From the NCBI RefSeq assembly GCF_039537505.1, contig NZ_BAABAQ010000002.1:558001-622000 (forward strand): a DNA stretch of 64,000 nucleotides. Reading direction: 5' to 3'. The DNA comes from Streptosporangium oxazolinicum. GTDB taxonomy: Bacteria; Actinomycetota; Actinomycetes; Streptosporangiales; Streptosporangiaceae. A program made the position numbers and the translations under genes. Positions 1 through 11,675 of this stretch are shown here, one piece after another (position 1 is the first letter of the stretch; the number at the start of each line of letters is the position of its first letter). The notes under the pieces are model-generated. The model had not been told where the DNA came from. It ran no database searches and was given only the letters and a program-made list of their open reading frames with translations.

Positions 1-2750
<2,750 letters not shown>

Positions 2751-2758
<8 letters not shown>

Positions 2759-3947
2759 CCTTGCTTCCCTCCGTGCTCGTACTCATGGTCGCTCCGCCCG
2801 GGGCCGCGCCCGTGTTAGCGCTCACCTCGCTGACCGTTCCCCGCCCGCCCGCCATCAACGCGCAGAAGTCGTCGAACAGGCCGGCCGAGTCGTGCGGGCC
2901 CGCCGCGGCCTCGGGGTGGTACTGGACGCTGAACGCGGGGCGGTCCAGCAGCCGCAGCCCCTCGACGCAGTCGTCGTTGAGGTTGACGTGGCTGACCTCC
3001 GCCGGTCCGTACGGCGTGTCGAACACGCCCTCCAGCGGCGCGCGCACCGCGAAGCCGTGGTTGTGCGCGGAGATCTCCACCTTGCCGGTGCCGCGGTGCT
3101 GCACCGGCTGGTTGACGCCGCGGTGGCCGTAGCGCAGCTTGTAGGTGCCCAGCCCCAGCGCCCGCCCGAAGAGCTGGTTGCCGAAGCAGATGCCGAAGAA
3201 GGGGACACCCGCGTCGAGGACGCCGCGAAGCGCCTTGACCGGGCCGTCCGCGGTGGCGGGGTCGCCGGGGCCGTTGGAGAAGAACACCCCGTCGGGGCCG
3301 AGCGCGAGGATCTCCTCGGCGGTGACGGAGGCGGGCAGCACGTGCACCTCGCAGCCGCGCTCGGCCATCCGGTGCGGCGTCATCGCCTTGATGCCGAGAT
3401 CGACGGCGGCCACGGTGAAGCGCCTGGGACCGATCGCGGGCACGACGTACGGCTTCGGGGTGGAGACCTCCCCGGCCAGGTCGGCGCCCTCCATCGCGGG
3501 GCTGCCGAGCACCCGCTCCAGCAGCTCCTCGACCGGCGCCAGGGCCTTGCCGGAGAAGACCCCGGCCCGCATCGCCCCCCGCTCCCGCAGGTGGCGGGTG
3601 AGGGCGCGGGTGCCGGTGATGGCGATGCCGACGACGCCCTGCTCCCTGAGGTAGTCGTCCAGGGAACGGGTGGATCGCCAGTTGGAGGCCGTCCGGGCGG
3701 GCTCGCGGACCACGTATCCGGCCACCCACACCCGCGACGACTCCGGATCCTCGTCGTTGACCCCGGTGTTCCCGATGTGGGGCGCGGTCATCGCGACGAT
3801 CTGGCGGTGGTACGACGGGTCGGTCAGCGTCTCCTGGTAGCCGGTCATCCCGGTGTTGAAGACCATCTCGCCGAAGGTCTCGCCCTCGGCGCCGTAAGGG
3901 GTCCCGTGGAAGACGCGTCCGTCTTCCAGCACTAGCACTGCGGTCAC
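2751..3947 (-). CDS. carA: Carbamoyl-phosphate synthase small (glutaminase) subunit
   Basis: Hydrolyses glutamine and channels ammonia to CarB. The 398-residue protein has the N-terminal CPSase small-chain domain (residues 1-150) and a class I glutamine amidotransferase domain with the nucleophile in GICFGNQ (Cys254) and the His-Glu pair in QYHPE (His344, Glu346). The last 25 residues are a low-complexity tail. The start is GTG. It is preceded by about 180 bases without a convincing gene, where several actinobacteria carry an extra small ORF between pyrC and carA; I see none here. carB follows with overlap. Function is secure from family motifs. Confidence 0.97.
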
Positions 3948-4125
3948 TCACACACCCCGATCATCTCGGTTACAGCTCCGCAAAGTATGAAATATCCGGC
4001 ACGTTGGGTCGCCGTCCCCTCGCCGGACGGGACGCCCCCGCGTCCCGGGGAGGGAAAGGAGAAGGTATCCGACGCGGTCCGCGCGGCGGCCGGCCGGGCG
4101 CGCCGGGCGCGTCGGAGGAGGATCC

Positions 4126-5445
4126 TCACGTGAGCTTTCCGTCCAGGACGGTCGGCCTGCCGCGCAGGAAGGTCGCGACGACGCGGCCGGGCAGGGTCAG
4201 GCCCTGGTAGGGCGTGTTGCGGCTCCTGGAAGCGTAGCCCGACGGGTCGACCTCGGCACGCACCGACGGGTCGTAGAGGGTGATGTTGGCCGGGGCCCCG
4301 GCCTCGATCGGCCGCCCGTGGTCCTGGAGCCTGCCGATCCTGGCCGGGGCGAGGGACATGCGCTCGGCGACACCGGCCCAGTCGAGCAGGCCCGTGTCGA
4401 CCATCGCCTCCTGGACCACGGCCAGCGCCGTCTCCAGGCCGATCATGCCCATCGCGGCGGCGGCCCACTCGGTCTCCTTGTCCTCGACCGGGTGCGGGGC
4501 GTGGTCGGTGGCCACGCAGTCGATCGTGCCGTCGGCCAGGGCCTCGCGCAGCGCCTCGACGTCCGCGCGGGTGCGCAGCGGCGGGTTCACCTTGTAGATC
4601 GGGTTGTAGGAGCCGACCGGGGAGTCCTCGACCAGGTCGTCGGTGAGGAGCAGGTGGTGCGGGGTCACCTCGGCGGTGACGTCCCAGCCCTTGGACTTGG
4701 CCCAGCGGATGATCTCCACGGAACCGGCCGTGGAGACGTGGCAGACGTGCAGGCGCGAGCCGACGTGAGCGGCGAGCAGGCAGTCGCGGGCGATGATCGC
4801 CTCCTCGGCGACCGCGGGCCACCCGGTCAGGCCGAGCCGCCCCGAGACCGCGCCCTCGTTCATCTGCGCGCCCTCGGTCAGGCGCGGCTCCTGGGCGTGC
4901 TGGGCGACGACGCCGTCGAACGCCTTGACGTACTCCAGGGCGCGGCGCATGAGCACCGCGTCGGAGACGCACTTGCCGTCGTCGGAGAAGACCCGGACCC
5001 GCGCGGCGGAGTCGGCCATCGCGCCGAGTTCGGCGAGGCGCTCGCCGCCCAGGCCGACGGTGACGGCGCCGACGGGCCGCACGTCGCAGTGGCCCGCCTC
5101 CTGGCCCAGGCGCCAGACCTGCTCGACGACGCCCGCGGTGTCGGCGACCGGCTCGGTGTTGGCCATGGCGTGCACGGCGGTGTAGCCGCCGAGGGCGGCG
5201 GCGCGGGTGCCGGTGGCGACGGTCTCGGCGTCCTCGCGGCCCGGCTCGCGCAGGTGGGTGTGCAGGTCGACCAGGCCGGGCAGGGCGATCAGCCCCTCGG
5301 CCTCGACGGTCTCCCCGCCGGTCAGCCCCTGGCCGATCTCCACCAGGAGGCCGTCGCGGATCAGGATGTCGGCCGGGTCGCCGCCGAGGATCCTGGCGCC
5401 CCTGATGACGATGCCGTCACGCGTGGCCCCGATGCGGTCGTTCAT
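4126..5445 (-). CDS. pyrC: Dihydroorotase, class I
   Basis: Cyclises carbamoyl aspartate to dihydroorotate, the third step of UMP synthesis. I chose the ATG whose first base overlaps the last base of the pyrB stop (TGATG), giving 439 residues starting MNDRIGATRD; the upstream open frame is only pyrB shadow. The zinc-binding motif DLHTHLREPG (His62, His64) and the downstream ATDHAPH aspartate motif are present, as is the HVCHVST metal-ligand region. The length and the LREPG signature place it with the bacterial class I enzymes that associate with PyrB. It sits between pyrB and carA in the operon. Confidence 0.96.
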   Translation of the reverse strand: MNDRIGATRDGIVIRGARILGGDPADILIRDGLLVEIGQGLTGGETVEAEGLIALPGLVDLHTHLREPGREDAETVATGTRAAALGGYTAVHAMANTEPVADTAGVVEQVWRLGQEAGHCDVRPVGAVTVGLGGERLAELGAMADSAARVRVFSDDGKCVSDAVLMRRALEYVKAFDGVVAQHAQEPRLTEGAQMNEGAVSGRLGLTGWPAVAEEAIIARDCLLAAHVGSRLHVCHVSTAGSVEIIRWAKSKGWDVTAEVTPHHLLLTDDLVEDSPVGSYNPIYKVNPPLRTRADVEALREALADGTIDCVATDHAPHPVEDKETEWAAAAMGMIGLETALAVVQEAMVDTGLLDWAGVAERMSLAPARIGRLQDHGRPIEAGAPANITLYDPSVRAEVDPSGYASRSRNTPYQGLTLPGRVVATFLRGRPTVLDGKLT

Positions 5446-6374
5446 CAGATCTCTCCCCGGAGGTCGGCGCCGCCAAGCAGCAGGTACAGGACGGCCATGC
5501 GTGCGGTCACCCCGTTGGCGACCTGCTCGACGATCGTCGAGCGCGGCGAGTCGGCCACCTCGGCCGCGATCTCCATGCCCCGGTTCATCGGGCCGGGGTG
5601 CATCACGATGGCGTGGTCGGGCATCTTGGCGACGCGGTCGCGGTCGAGCCCGTAGCGGCGGCTGTACTCCCGCTCGGTGGGGAAGAACGCCGCGTTCATG
5701 CGCTCGCGCTGCACGCGCAGCATCATCACCACGTCGGACTTGGGCAGCACCGCGTCGAGGTCGTACGAGACCTCGCACGGCCAGGAGCCGACCTGGACCG
5801 GGAACAGGGTCGGCGGGGCGACCAGGGTCACCTCGGCGCCGAGCGTGGCCAGCAGCAGCACGTTGGAGCGGGCCACCCGGCTGTGCAGCACGTCGCCGAC
5901 GATGGTGACCTTCCTGCCGTCCAGCGGGCCCAGGCGGCGGCGCATGGTGAAGGCGTCGAGCAGGGCCTGGGTGGGGTGCTCGTGGGTGCCGTCGCCGGCG
6001 TTGACGACGCTGCCGCGCACCCAGCCGGCCAGCCGGTGCGGCGCGCCCGAGGCGCTGTGGCGGATGACGACGGCGTCGGCGCCCATCGCCTCCAGGGTGA
6101 GCGCGGTGTCCTTGAGCGACTCGCCCTTGGAGACGCTGGAACCCTTGGCGGAGAAGTTGATGACGTCGGCCGACAGGCGCTTGGCGGCGGCCTCGAAGGA
6201 GATCCTGGTCCGGGTGGAGTCCTCGAAGAAGAGGTTCACCACCGTGCGGCCCCGCAGGGTGGGGAGCTTCTTGATGGAACGTTCCGAGATCTTCGCCAGT
6301 TCGTCGGCGGTGTCCAGGATGAGCAGGGCGTCGTCGCGGGTCAGGTCGGCCGCGGAGATCAGGTGCCGTTTCAC
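5445..6374 (-). CDS. pyrB: Aspartate carbamoyltransferase catalytic chain
   Basis: Condenses carbamoyl phosphate with aspartate, the committed step of pyrimidine synthesis. The 309-residue product carries the carbamoyl-phosphate motif FEDSTRTR (STRTR at 53-57), the HPTQ motif (133-136), the mobile loop with MMLRVQRERM and the HPGPMNRG motif near the C-terminus. The GTG start overlaps the pyrR stop by four bases (GTGA). There is no pyrI regulatory chain nearby, so control is expected at the RNA level through PyrR rather than by allosteric subunits. Confidence 0.97.
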   Translation of the reverse strand: MKRHLISAADLTRDDALLILDTADELAKISERSIKKLPTLRGRTVVNLFFEDSTRTRISFEAAAKRLSADVINFSAKGSSVSKGESLKDTALTLEAMGADAVVIRHSASGAPHRLAGWVRGSVVNAGDGTHEHPTQALLDAFTMRRRLGPLDGRKVTIVGDVLHSRVARSNVLLLATLGAEVTLVAPPTLFPVQVGSWPCEVSYDLDAVLPKSDVVMMLRVQRERMNAAFFPTEREYSRRYGLDRDRVAKMPDHAIVMHPGPMNRGMEIAAEVADSPRSTIVEQVANGVTARMAVLYLLLGGADLRGEI

Positions 6375-6952
6375 CGGTCGTCCTCCTTCAGCAGCAGGAC
6401 GGCGTCGCTGCCGTCGTTCTCCTCCAGGTAGACCTTGACGCTCTCGGACTTGGAGGTCGGCAGGTTCTTGCCCACGTAGTCGGGGCGGATGGGCAGCTCG
6501 CGGTGGCCCCGGTCGACCAGGGCGGCGAGCTGCACGGCCTGCGGGCGGCCCAGGTCGTTGAGGGCGTCGAGGGCGGCGCGGACGGTGCGGCCCGAGTAGA
6601 GGACGTCGTCGACGAGGACGACCACCCTGCCGTCGATGCCGTCGGCGGGCAGCTCGGTGCGGCCCAGCGCGCGGGCGGGGCGCAGCCGGAGGTCGTCGCG
6701 GTACATCGTGACGTCGAGGGAGCCGACGGGGACCGTGCGGCCCTCGAACTGCTTGATGTGGGCGGCCAGGCGGCGGGCCAGGTGGACGCCGCGGGTGGGA
6801 ATGCCCAGGAGGACGACGTTCTCGCCGCCCTTGGTCCGCTCAAGGATCTCGTGGGAGATGCGGATCAGAGCCCGGTTGATGTCGGACTGCTCAAGGACGG
6901 CGTGGGCGCCGCCCTGCGCATGCGGTAGCGCACGCGAATTGGCCTCGGCCAA
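6371..6952 (-). CDS. pyrR: Bifunctional PyrR: pyr operon RNA-binding regulator / uracil phosphoribosyltransferase
   Basis: First gene of the pyr operon. PyrR binds leader RNA when UMP is high and may also have UPRTase activity. The PRPP-binding motif VVVLVDDVLYSGRT lies at residues 110-123 and the GIPTRGVHLARRL stretch is typical. I favour a TTG start at 6952 (193 residues), because AAAGGTGG lies 9 bases upstream and the family usually has a short leader of about 20 residues before the conserved core. An upstream GTG at 7036 would translate through the predicted PyrR-binding hairpin, which argues against it. The start codon choice is an inference. Confidence 0.92.
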   Translation of the reverse strand: MAEANSRALPHAQGGAHAVLEQSDINRALIRISHEILERTKGGENVVLLGIPTRGVHLARRLAAHIKQFEGRTVPVGSLDVTMYRDDLRLRPARALGRTELPADGIDGRVVVLVDDVLYSGRTVRAALDALNDLGRPQAVQLAALVDRGHRELPIRPDYVGKNLPTSKSESVKVYLEENDGSDAVLLLKEDDR

Positions 6953-6961
6953 GGAGGAACA

Positions 6962-6987
6962 CCACCTTTCCCGCCTCACGGGACGGG
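6962..6987 (-). promoter_or_regulatory. PyrR-binding RNA loop overlapping the pyrR Shine-Dalgarno
   Basis: On the transcript strand the leader reads GTCCCGTGAGGC flanked by CCC and GGG arms and followed by AAAGG. This matches the PyrR anti-antiterminator consensus ARUCCNGNGAGGYU at 12 of 14 positions and aligns closely with the Bacillus subtilis binding loops. The AAAGGTGG that would serve as the pyrR ribosome-binding site lies in or directly beside the 3' side of the hairpin. No intrinsic terminator follows, so the arrangement fits PyrR-dependent translational repression, as reported for Mycobacterium smegmatis. Confidence 0.8.
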
Positions 6988-7236
6988 TCTTAAAGGAAGT
7001 CAACGACTTCAAGGTACCAGCCGGGTGACGGTTCACCCGAAGAGGGGGTCAGCTCCGCGAACACCGCGGATCCACCCCGGTAACCTTCTCGAAAGTGCAT
7101 GAATATCACGATCTTCGCTGACTTCCCCTTGGTCTTCCGGGTATGCGCCTCACATCCGCACCACGGCGAAGCATGACGACCACGCCCCGGGCGCAGCCGT
7201 CCCGGTGGGCCCGCCACCAGCCGCGAAGGAAGAGAA

Positions 7237-8481
7237 ATGGCCTTTCACGTCGACTCCGAGGTCGGCCGGCTCCGCCAGGTCCTGCTGCACAGGCCCGAAC
7301 TCGCCCTGAAACGGCTCACCCCGTCGAACAAGGACGACTTCCTCTTCGACGACGTGCTGTGGGTGCAGCGCGCCGTGGAGGAGCACGAGGAGTGGCAGAG
7401 GCTCCTGGTCGACCAGGGCGTCACCGTCCACATGCTCTCCGACCTGCTCCACGAGACGGTCGAGATCCCCGAGGCGCGCAGGCACATCCTGGACGGCATC
7501 GCCGACGAGCGCTACTTCGGCCCGATGGCCGTCGACGCCGTCCGCAACGCGCTCGACGCGATGGACTCCGTCACGCTCAAGCGCTATCTCACCGGGGGCA
7601 TCACCAAGCGCGAGCTGGTGGACATGGGCACCGACCCCAAGAGCCTCGCCTTCCACACGCTCAGGCCGGACGACTTCGTGCTGCCCCCGCTGCCCAACCA
7701 CCTGTTCACCCGCGACACCTCCTGCTGGATCTACGACGGCGTCTCGATCAACGCGATGAAGAAGAAGGCCCGCCGCCGCGAGACCGTCAACATGGAGGCG
7801 ATCTACCGCTACCACCCGGTCTTCGCGCCCGGCTACGACCGGCCGGACGAGGGCGGCTACAACGTCTGGATGCCCGGGACCCCCGCGGCGCCCGCCACCA
7901 TCGAGGGCGGCGACGTGCTCGTCATCGGCCGGGGCGCGGTGCTGGTGGGGATCAGCGAGCGCACCCAGCCCCAGGCGGTCGAGATGCTCGCGCGGAGCCT
8001 GTTCAAGCGGGGGGCGGCGACGAGGATCGTCGCGCTGGACATGCCGAAGGCGCGGGCCTTCATGCACCTGGACACGGTCATGACCAACGTGGACGTCGGC
8101 GTCTTCACCAAGTTCGCGGGGCTGGGCATGCTGCCCTCCTACACGGTCGAGCCCGGCGACAACGAGAAGGAACTCAAGATCACCGACCATCCCCCCGAGG
8201 ACATGCACCGGGCCATCGCGCGGGCGATCGGGCTGGACGACATCAAGGTCCTCACCCCGACGCAGGACGTGTACGCCTCCGAGCGGGAACAGTGGGATGA
8301 CGGCTGCAACGTGCTGGCCCTGCGTCCCGGCGTGGTGGTGGCCTACGAGCGCAACACGACCACCAACAACCACCTGCGCGAGAACGGGATCGAGGTCATC
8401 ACGATCCGGGGCAGCGAGCTCGGTCGGGGCCGGGGCGGCCCGCGCTGCATGAGCTGCCCGCTCGAACGCGACGGCATCTGA
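7237..8481 (+). CDS. arcA: Arginine deiminase
   Basis: Hydrolyses arginine to citrulline and ammonia in the cytoplasm. The 414-residue length is normal. The guanidine-group fold is clear: TRDTS, the EGGD acidic motif, the catalytic-His region FMHLDTVMT and the catalytic cysteine in GPRCMSCP (Cys404) at the C-terminus. AGGAAGAG precedes the ATG. The gene is divergent from the pyr operon and shares a 280-base intergenic region with it. No ornithine carbamoyltransferase or carbamate kinase gene is next to it, so a full ADI pathway cannot be inferred here. A TGCATGAATATCA stretch at 7096-7108 loosely resembles an arginine-repressor half-site; this is weak. Confidence 0.95.
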   Translation: MAFHVDSEVGRLRQVLLHRPELALKRLTPSNKDDFLFDDVLWVQRAVEEHEEWQRLLVDQGVTVHMLSDLLHETVEIPEARRHILDGIADERYFGPMAVDAVRNALDAMDSVTLKRYLTGGITKRELVDMGTDPKSLAFHTLRPDDFVLPPLPNHLFTRDTSCWIYDGVSINAMKKKARRRETVNMEAIYRYHPVFAPGYDRPDEGGYNVWMPGTPAAPATIEGGDVLVIGRGAVLVGISERTQPQAVEMLARSLFKRGAATRIVALDMPKARAFMHLDTVMTNVDVGVFTKFAGLGMLPSYTVEPGDNEKELKITDHPPEDMHRAIARAIGLDDIKVLTPTQDVYASEREQWDDGCNVLALRPGVVVAYERNTTTNNHLRENGIEVITIRGSELGRGRGGPRCMSCPLERDGI

Positions 8482-9124
8482 GCCCTTCCCCAGGGAGCCC
8501 GGGTCCTCCGGGAGCCTGCGCGGAGGGCCCGGCCGTGAGGAACGTGTCCCCGGCCCGGATCACCGGGCGTGCGTATACGCCTTAAGACGCCGGAGACGCG
8601 GGTCGGGACGGCGCTCGCGGGCTCCGGGCGGCACACGAGGTACACAGGGGCACACAAGGGCACATAGGGGCATACGGGGACATGTGGGAACACCGCCGAT
8701 CCCCGTCTCCGGCCGGACGGGACCGTCGCACCGGGTATTTCCCGCCGACGTGTCGTTCAAGATCATACGCCCGTCGCCGCGCCCGGTGACGCCACCGCCC
8801 GGACATCCTCCAGAAGATGCGGGAATCCGGCGAAAGTCCCGAAAAAACCGGAGGTTTCGCGATCCCAAGTAGGACAAGCGTGGCGTTTGAGGCGGACCCC
8901 ACCGGACCGGATTCGACATCTTTTTTCCAATCAGCTTGACCTTAGGCGCCCACAGCTTTACCGTCACTGTCCGTAACCACACCTCGTGGCGTTATCGGGT
9001 GAACCCTGACGCACCGGTCACCGAAGGTGCCTACCCCAGGCACCAACCCGGTGAACTGGGCATAAGTTGCGAGGTAGCACAATCAAGTTGAGAGCACTAC
9101 ATAACAGAGCCGGGGGGCCACACC
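8482..9124. other. 643-bp intergenic region between arcA and bldD
   Basis: No convincing gene on either strand. After arcA there are GC-rich inverted segments (8493-8533) that could end transcription. A ten-base degenerate tandem repeat follows at 8631-8690. The last 200 bases, with lower GC, should hold the bldD promoter. At 8963-8977 the sequence GTCACTGTCCGTAAC has the TnAC...GTnA dyad of the BldD box but a poorer centre, making it a weak candidate for autoregulation. Confidence 0.5.
8631..8690 (+). repeat. Degenerate 10-bp tandem repeat, six units
   Basis: Six consecutive ten-base units read GCACACGAGG, TACACAGGGG, CACACAAGGG, CACATAGGGG, CATACGGGGA and CATGTGGGAA. They align without gaps. 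The array lies in the arcA-bldD intergenic region and is not inside a credible gene. Confidence 0.8.
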
Positions 9125-9619
9125 ATGCCGTCTGAGTACGCCAAGTCGCTGGGTGCACGACTCCGCGCCATTCGCACCCAGCAGGGCCTGTCCCTGCACG
9201 GAGTCGAAGAGAAGTCCCGTGGGCGCTGGAAGGCGGTCGTCGTCGGCTCCTACGAGCGTGGCGACCGTGCTGTCACCGTGCAGAAGCTTGCCGAACTGGC
9301 TGATTTCTACGGGGTGCCGGTCTCGGAATTGCTGCCGGGAGGGGCCGCTCCGAGCCCCCTCGGCCCGACACCGAAGCTTGTGATCGACCTTGAGCGTCTT
9401 GCCCAGCTCCCCAAGGAGAAGGCAGGCGCGCTCGCCCGCTACGCGGCCACCATCCAGAGCCAGCGTGGCGACTACAACGGCAAGGTGCTGTCCATCCGCC
9501 AGGAGGACCTCCGCTCCCTCGCCGTGATATACGACAAGTCCCCCAGTGAGCTCACCGAGGAGCTCATCAGCTGGGGTGTCCTGGACCCGGAGGCTCGCCG
9601 AGCCGTCGAGTCCTTCTGA
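9125..9619 (+). CDS. bldD: Developmental master regulator BldD (c-di-GMP-responsive)
   Basis: Represses sporulation genes during vegetative growth when dimerised by cyclic di-GMP. The 164-residue protein is nearly identical in pattern to Streptomyces BldD: an XRE-type helix-turn-helix in residues 1-70 (LGARLRAIRTQQGLSLHGVE, then WKAVVVGSYERGDRAVTVQ) and a C-terminal domain with the c-di-GMP signature RGD-x8-RQED (RGDYNGKVLSIRQED). The usual RQDD appears as RQED, a conservative change. A purine-rich GGGGGG lies upstream of the ATG. In Streptomyces coelicolor bldD neighbours pyrR; here arcA lies between them. Confidence 0.96.
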   Translation: MPSEYAKSLGARLRAIRTQQGLSLHGVEEKSRGRWKAVVVGSYERGDRAVTVQKLAELADFYGVPVSELLPGGAAPSPLGPTPKLVIDLERLAQLPKEKAGALARYAATIQSQRGDYNGKVLSIRQEDLRSLAVIYDKSPSELTEELISWGVLDPEARRAVESF

Positions 9620-9635
9620 CGACCCCTGACCGGTC

Positions 9636-9663
9636 GTGGGTGCGCCGGAACCGGCGTGCCCAC
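9636..9663 (+). terminator. Hairpin after bldD
   Basis: GTGGGTGCGCCGG and CCGGCGTGCCCAC form a near-perfect stem (two G-T type mismatches) with a two-base loop, 17 bases after the bldD stop. There is no T-run, as is common in high-GC actinobacteria. Confidence 0.55.
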
Positions 9664-9761
9664 CCCGCAGATAATCTTGCTCTCAGCAGAAACGTGCGTC
9701 TCGTCCCGCCCCGGGCTACAGCCGTTGTGGTAGGAAAAGGCAAACATGCGTTTAGCGAGAT

Positions 9762-10967
9762 GTGGTGGACATGGCCTCGGGGGATGATCGGCTTGATCAC
9801 TCTCGACCGAGCCCGAAAAGCCGTCTCCGCGCCGTCATGGCGTCGCTGGGATCGACCAGGACACGCGCCTTCCTGGGGCTGCTGACCTCGATCGGCACCA
9901 CCAAGACGCAGGACACCCTGAAACTCCTGCCGTTCGTCGTCATGGCCGTGGTGGCCCTGATCGACTTCGGCTCGGGCCCCACCTCCGGCCTCCTGCCGCT
10001 GCTCGCCCTCGGCCCCGCCTTCGCCAGCGTGGCGTGCGGCCTCGCCCGCACCACGGTGGTCGGTGTCGTCGCCCTGGTGCTGTGCCTCGCGCTCGGCGTC
10101 TACAACGACATCCTCTGGATGCCCCGCACCGACATCACCCTCCTCGCCATCCTCGGCGTCACCGTGGCCAGCGTGCTGGCCAGCGCCGGGCGGCTGCGCC
10201 ACGAACACCAGCTCGCCGACGTGCGCTCGGTGGCCGAGGCCGCCCAGCGGGTGCTGCTGCGCCCGGTGCCCCGTCGCGCGGGACCCGGCATCGGCGTGGC
10301 CGTCTCGTACACCTCCGCCACGGCCGAGGCCAGGATCGGCGGCGACCTGTACGAGGTCGTCACCACCCCGCACGGGGTCCGGATCATCGTGGGAGACGTC
10401 CAGGGCAAGGGCCTGGAGGCCGTGGAGACGGCCGCGGTCGTGCTCGGGGCCTTCCGTGAGGCGGCGCACGACGAGAGAACGCTGCAGGGCGTCGTGGCGC
10501 GTCTGGAGAACGCCCTGGCCCGCGAGCTGTCCGGTGAGCAGTTCGTGACCGCCGTACTGGCCGAGATCAGCGGTGGTTCCACCATCACCGTCATCAACTG
10601 CGGCCACCCGGCGCCCATGGTGCTCGACGCCGACGACGGGATCTGGTTCGCCGACCCGCCGGACGAGGCGCTCCCGCTGGGCATGAGCGCCCTCAAGGCC
10701 AGCGAGCCCCGGCCGCACCACATCCCGTTCGAGCCGGGCGACCAGGTCCTCTTCTACACCGACGGGGTCATCGAGGCGCGCGACGACACGGGCGAGTTCT
10801 ATCCGCTGCTGGAGCGGGCGCACCTGCTGGACGGCGACGACCCCCAGGGCTCGCTGGACGCCCTCCGCGCCGATCTGCTCGGCCACGTGGGCAGGCCGCT
10901 GGGCGACGACGCCGCGATGCTCCTGCTGCGCCACCGTGCCGCCCGCCAGAGCTCCACGGCGGCGTGA
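9762..10967 (+). CDS. Membrane PP2C/SpoIIE-type serine phosphatase
   Basis: About 401 residues with a short hydrophilic N-terminus, four hydrophobic segments between roughly residues 50 and 145, and a SpoIIE/RsbU-type PP2C domain from about 185 to the end. Catalytic metal motifs are visible in ARIGGDLYEV and IIVGDVQGKG, then NCGHPAPMV, FYTDGVIEARD and GDDAAMLLL. Such proteins usually dephosphorylate anti-sigma-factor antagonists in partner-switching or stress pathways; no partner gene is nearby. The start is ambiguous between GTG 9762 and ATG 9771. It follows bldD in the same direction after a hairpin. Confidence 0.85.
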   Translation: MVDMASGDDRLDHSRPSPKSRLRAVMASLGSTRTRAFLGLLTSIGTTKTQDTLKLLPFVVMAVVALIDFGSGPTSGLLPLLALGPAFASVACGLARTTVVGVVALVLCLALGVYNDILWMPRTDITLLAILGVTVASVLASAGRLRHEHQLADVRSVAEAAQRVLLRPVPRRAGPGIGVAVSYTSATAEARIGGDLYEVVTTPHGVRIIVGDVQGKGLEAVETAAVVLGAFREAAHDERTLQGVVARLENALARELSGEQFVTAVLAEISGGSTITVINCGHPAPMVLDADDGIWFADPPDEALPLGMSALKASEPRPHHIPFEPGDQVLFYTDGVIEARDDTGEFYPLLERAHLLDGDDPQGSLDALRADLLGHVGRPLGDDAAMLLLRHRAARQSSTAA

Positions 10968-10973
10968 GTCCGG

Positions 10974-11095
10974 AGCGCGAAAAACGACGGCGCGAAAACG
11001 ACGGCGCGAAGATCACGGCGCGAGGAACCGTGGCGTCCGTGGCGCGAGGAACGGTGGCGTGACAGAACGACGGCGCGAGGAACCGGTGGACTGAA
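10974..11095 (+). repeat. Degenerate 14-16-bp tandem repeats after the phosphatase gene
   Basis: About eight units of the form GCGCGARRAACGACG, some shortened, begin seven bases after the stop codon of the phosphatase gene. Units drift in sequence and length. They lie between two genes and carry no credible ORF. Confidence 0.75.
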
Positions 11096-11113
11096 GGACG
11101 GGGACACGAAAAC

Positions 11114-11170
11114 GTCCCCGCACGCCCTGTGCCCGCCGGCGGGACCGGGGGACACGGGACGTGCGGGGAC
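11114..11170. terminator. Long inverted repeat between convergent genes
   Basis: GTCCCCGCACG at 11114-11124 is the exact complement of CGTGCGGGGAC at 11160-11170, with a further inner hairpin (CCCGCCGGCGGG). It lies between the plus-strand phosphatase and the minus-strand HEPN gene and is likely a bidirectional terminator. Confidence 0.65.
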
Positions 11171-11219
11171 GGCGCCGGTGAGCTCGGGCGGCGACCCCGG
11201 GTGGGAGGCCGCTCCGGCT

Positions 11220-11669
11220 CTAACCGGCTAGGGGGATCTCGCCGGGGAGCAGGGGCTGGCTCGGCACGCCGAGCAGCTTCTCCACGGTGGTGACGAAACG
11301 CTCCGCCTCGGAGACGAGCTCCTCGGCGTCTCGCGAGGACACCGTGCGGGTCAGGCCCGCCTCGGCGGCGGCCCGCTTGGCCGCGCTCGTCTCGAAGTAG
11401 GGGGCCCACTCGGCCAGGCGGGGCTCGGCCTCGGGCAGCATCTCCCAGGCGCTGCGCAGCCTGCGCCTCCTGCGGCCCTCCATGGGACGGGGACGGGCCG
11501 CCAGGACGGCGGCGGCCGCCCTGAGCGCGGCGAGGTGGGCCGCGACGTAACGCGCGGCGGAGGTCCGGGCGGCGGCGGCCTCTTCGAGGCAGTCGCGCGC
11601 GTCTGTGAGGTGCGCCCGCACCGTGGGGGACAACCGGGGCCCACCGGAATCGCTGAGCCGAGGGGTCAT
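11220..11669 (-). CDS. SAV_6107-family HEPN-domain protein
   Basis: A 149-residue, all-helical, Ala/Arg-rich protein matching the actinobacterial SAV_6107 family as I remember it, assigned to the HEPN superfamily. An R-x4-H motif (RYVAAH, about residue 40) of the kind seen in HEPN RNases is present, but whether it is catalytic is unknown. Family members are often found near DNA polymerase IV or DnaE-type polymerase genes; none is adjacent here. A strong AAGGAGGC precedes the ATG and contains the stop of a small upstream ORF, suggesting translational coupling. The upstream promoter carries two LexA-type operators, so DNA-damage induction is inferred. Confidence 0.75.
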   Translation of the reverse strand: MTPRLSDSGGPRLSPTVRAHLTDARDCLEEAAAARTSAARYVAAHLAALRAAAAVLAARPRPMEGRRRRRLRSAWEMLPEAEPRLAEWAPYFETSAAKRAAAEAGLTRTVSSRDAEELVSEAERFVTTVEKLLGVPSQPLLPGEIPLAG

Positions 11670-11675
11670 ATCGCT

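Noticed and set aside
3948..4125. A small gene between pyrC and carA, as found in some actinobacteria
   Set aside because: The 178-base gap has no frame with a start, ribosome-binding site and membrane segment.
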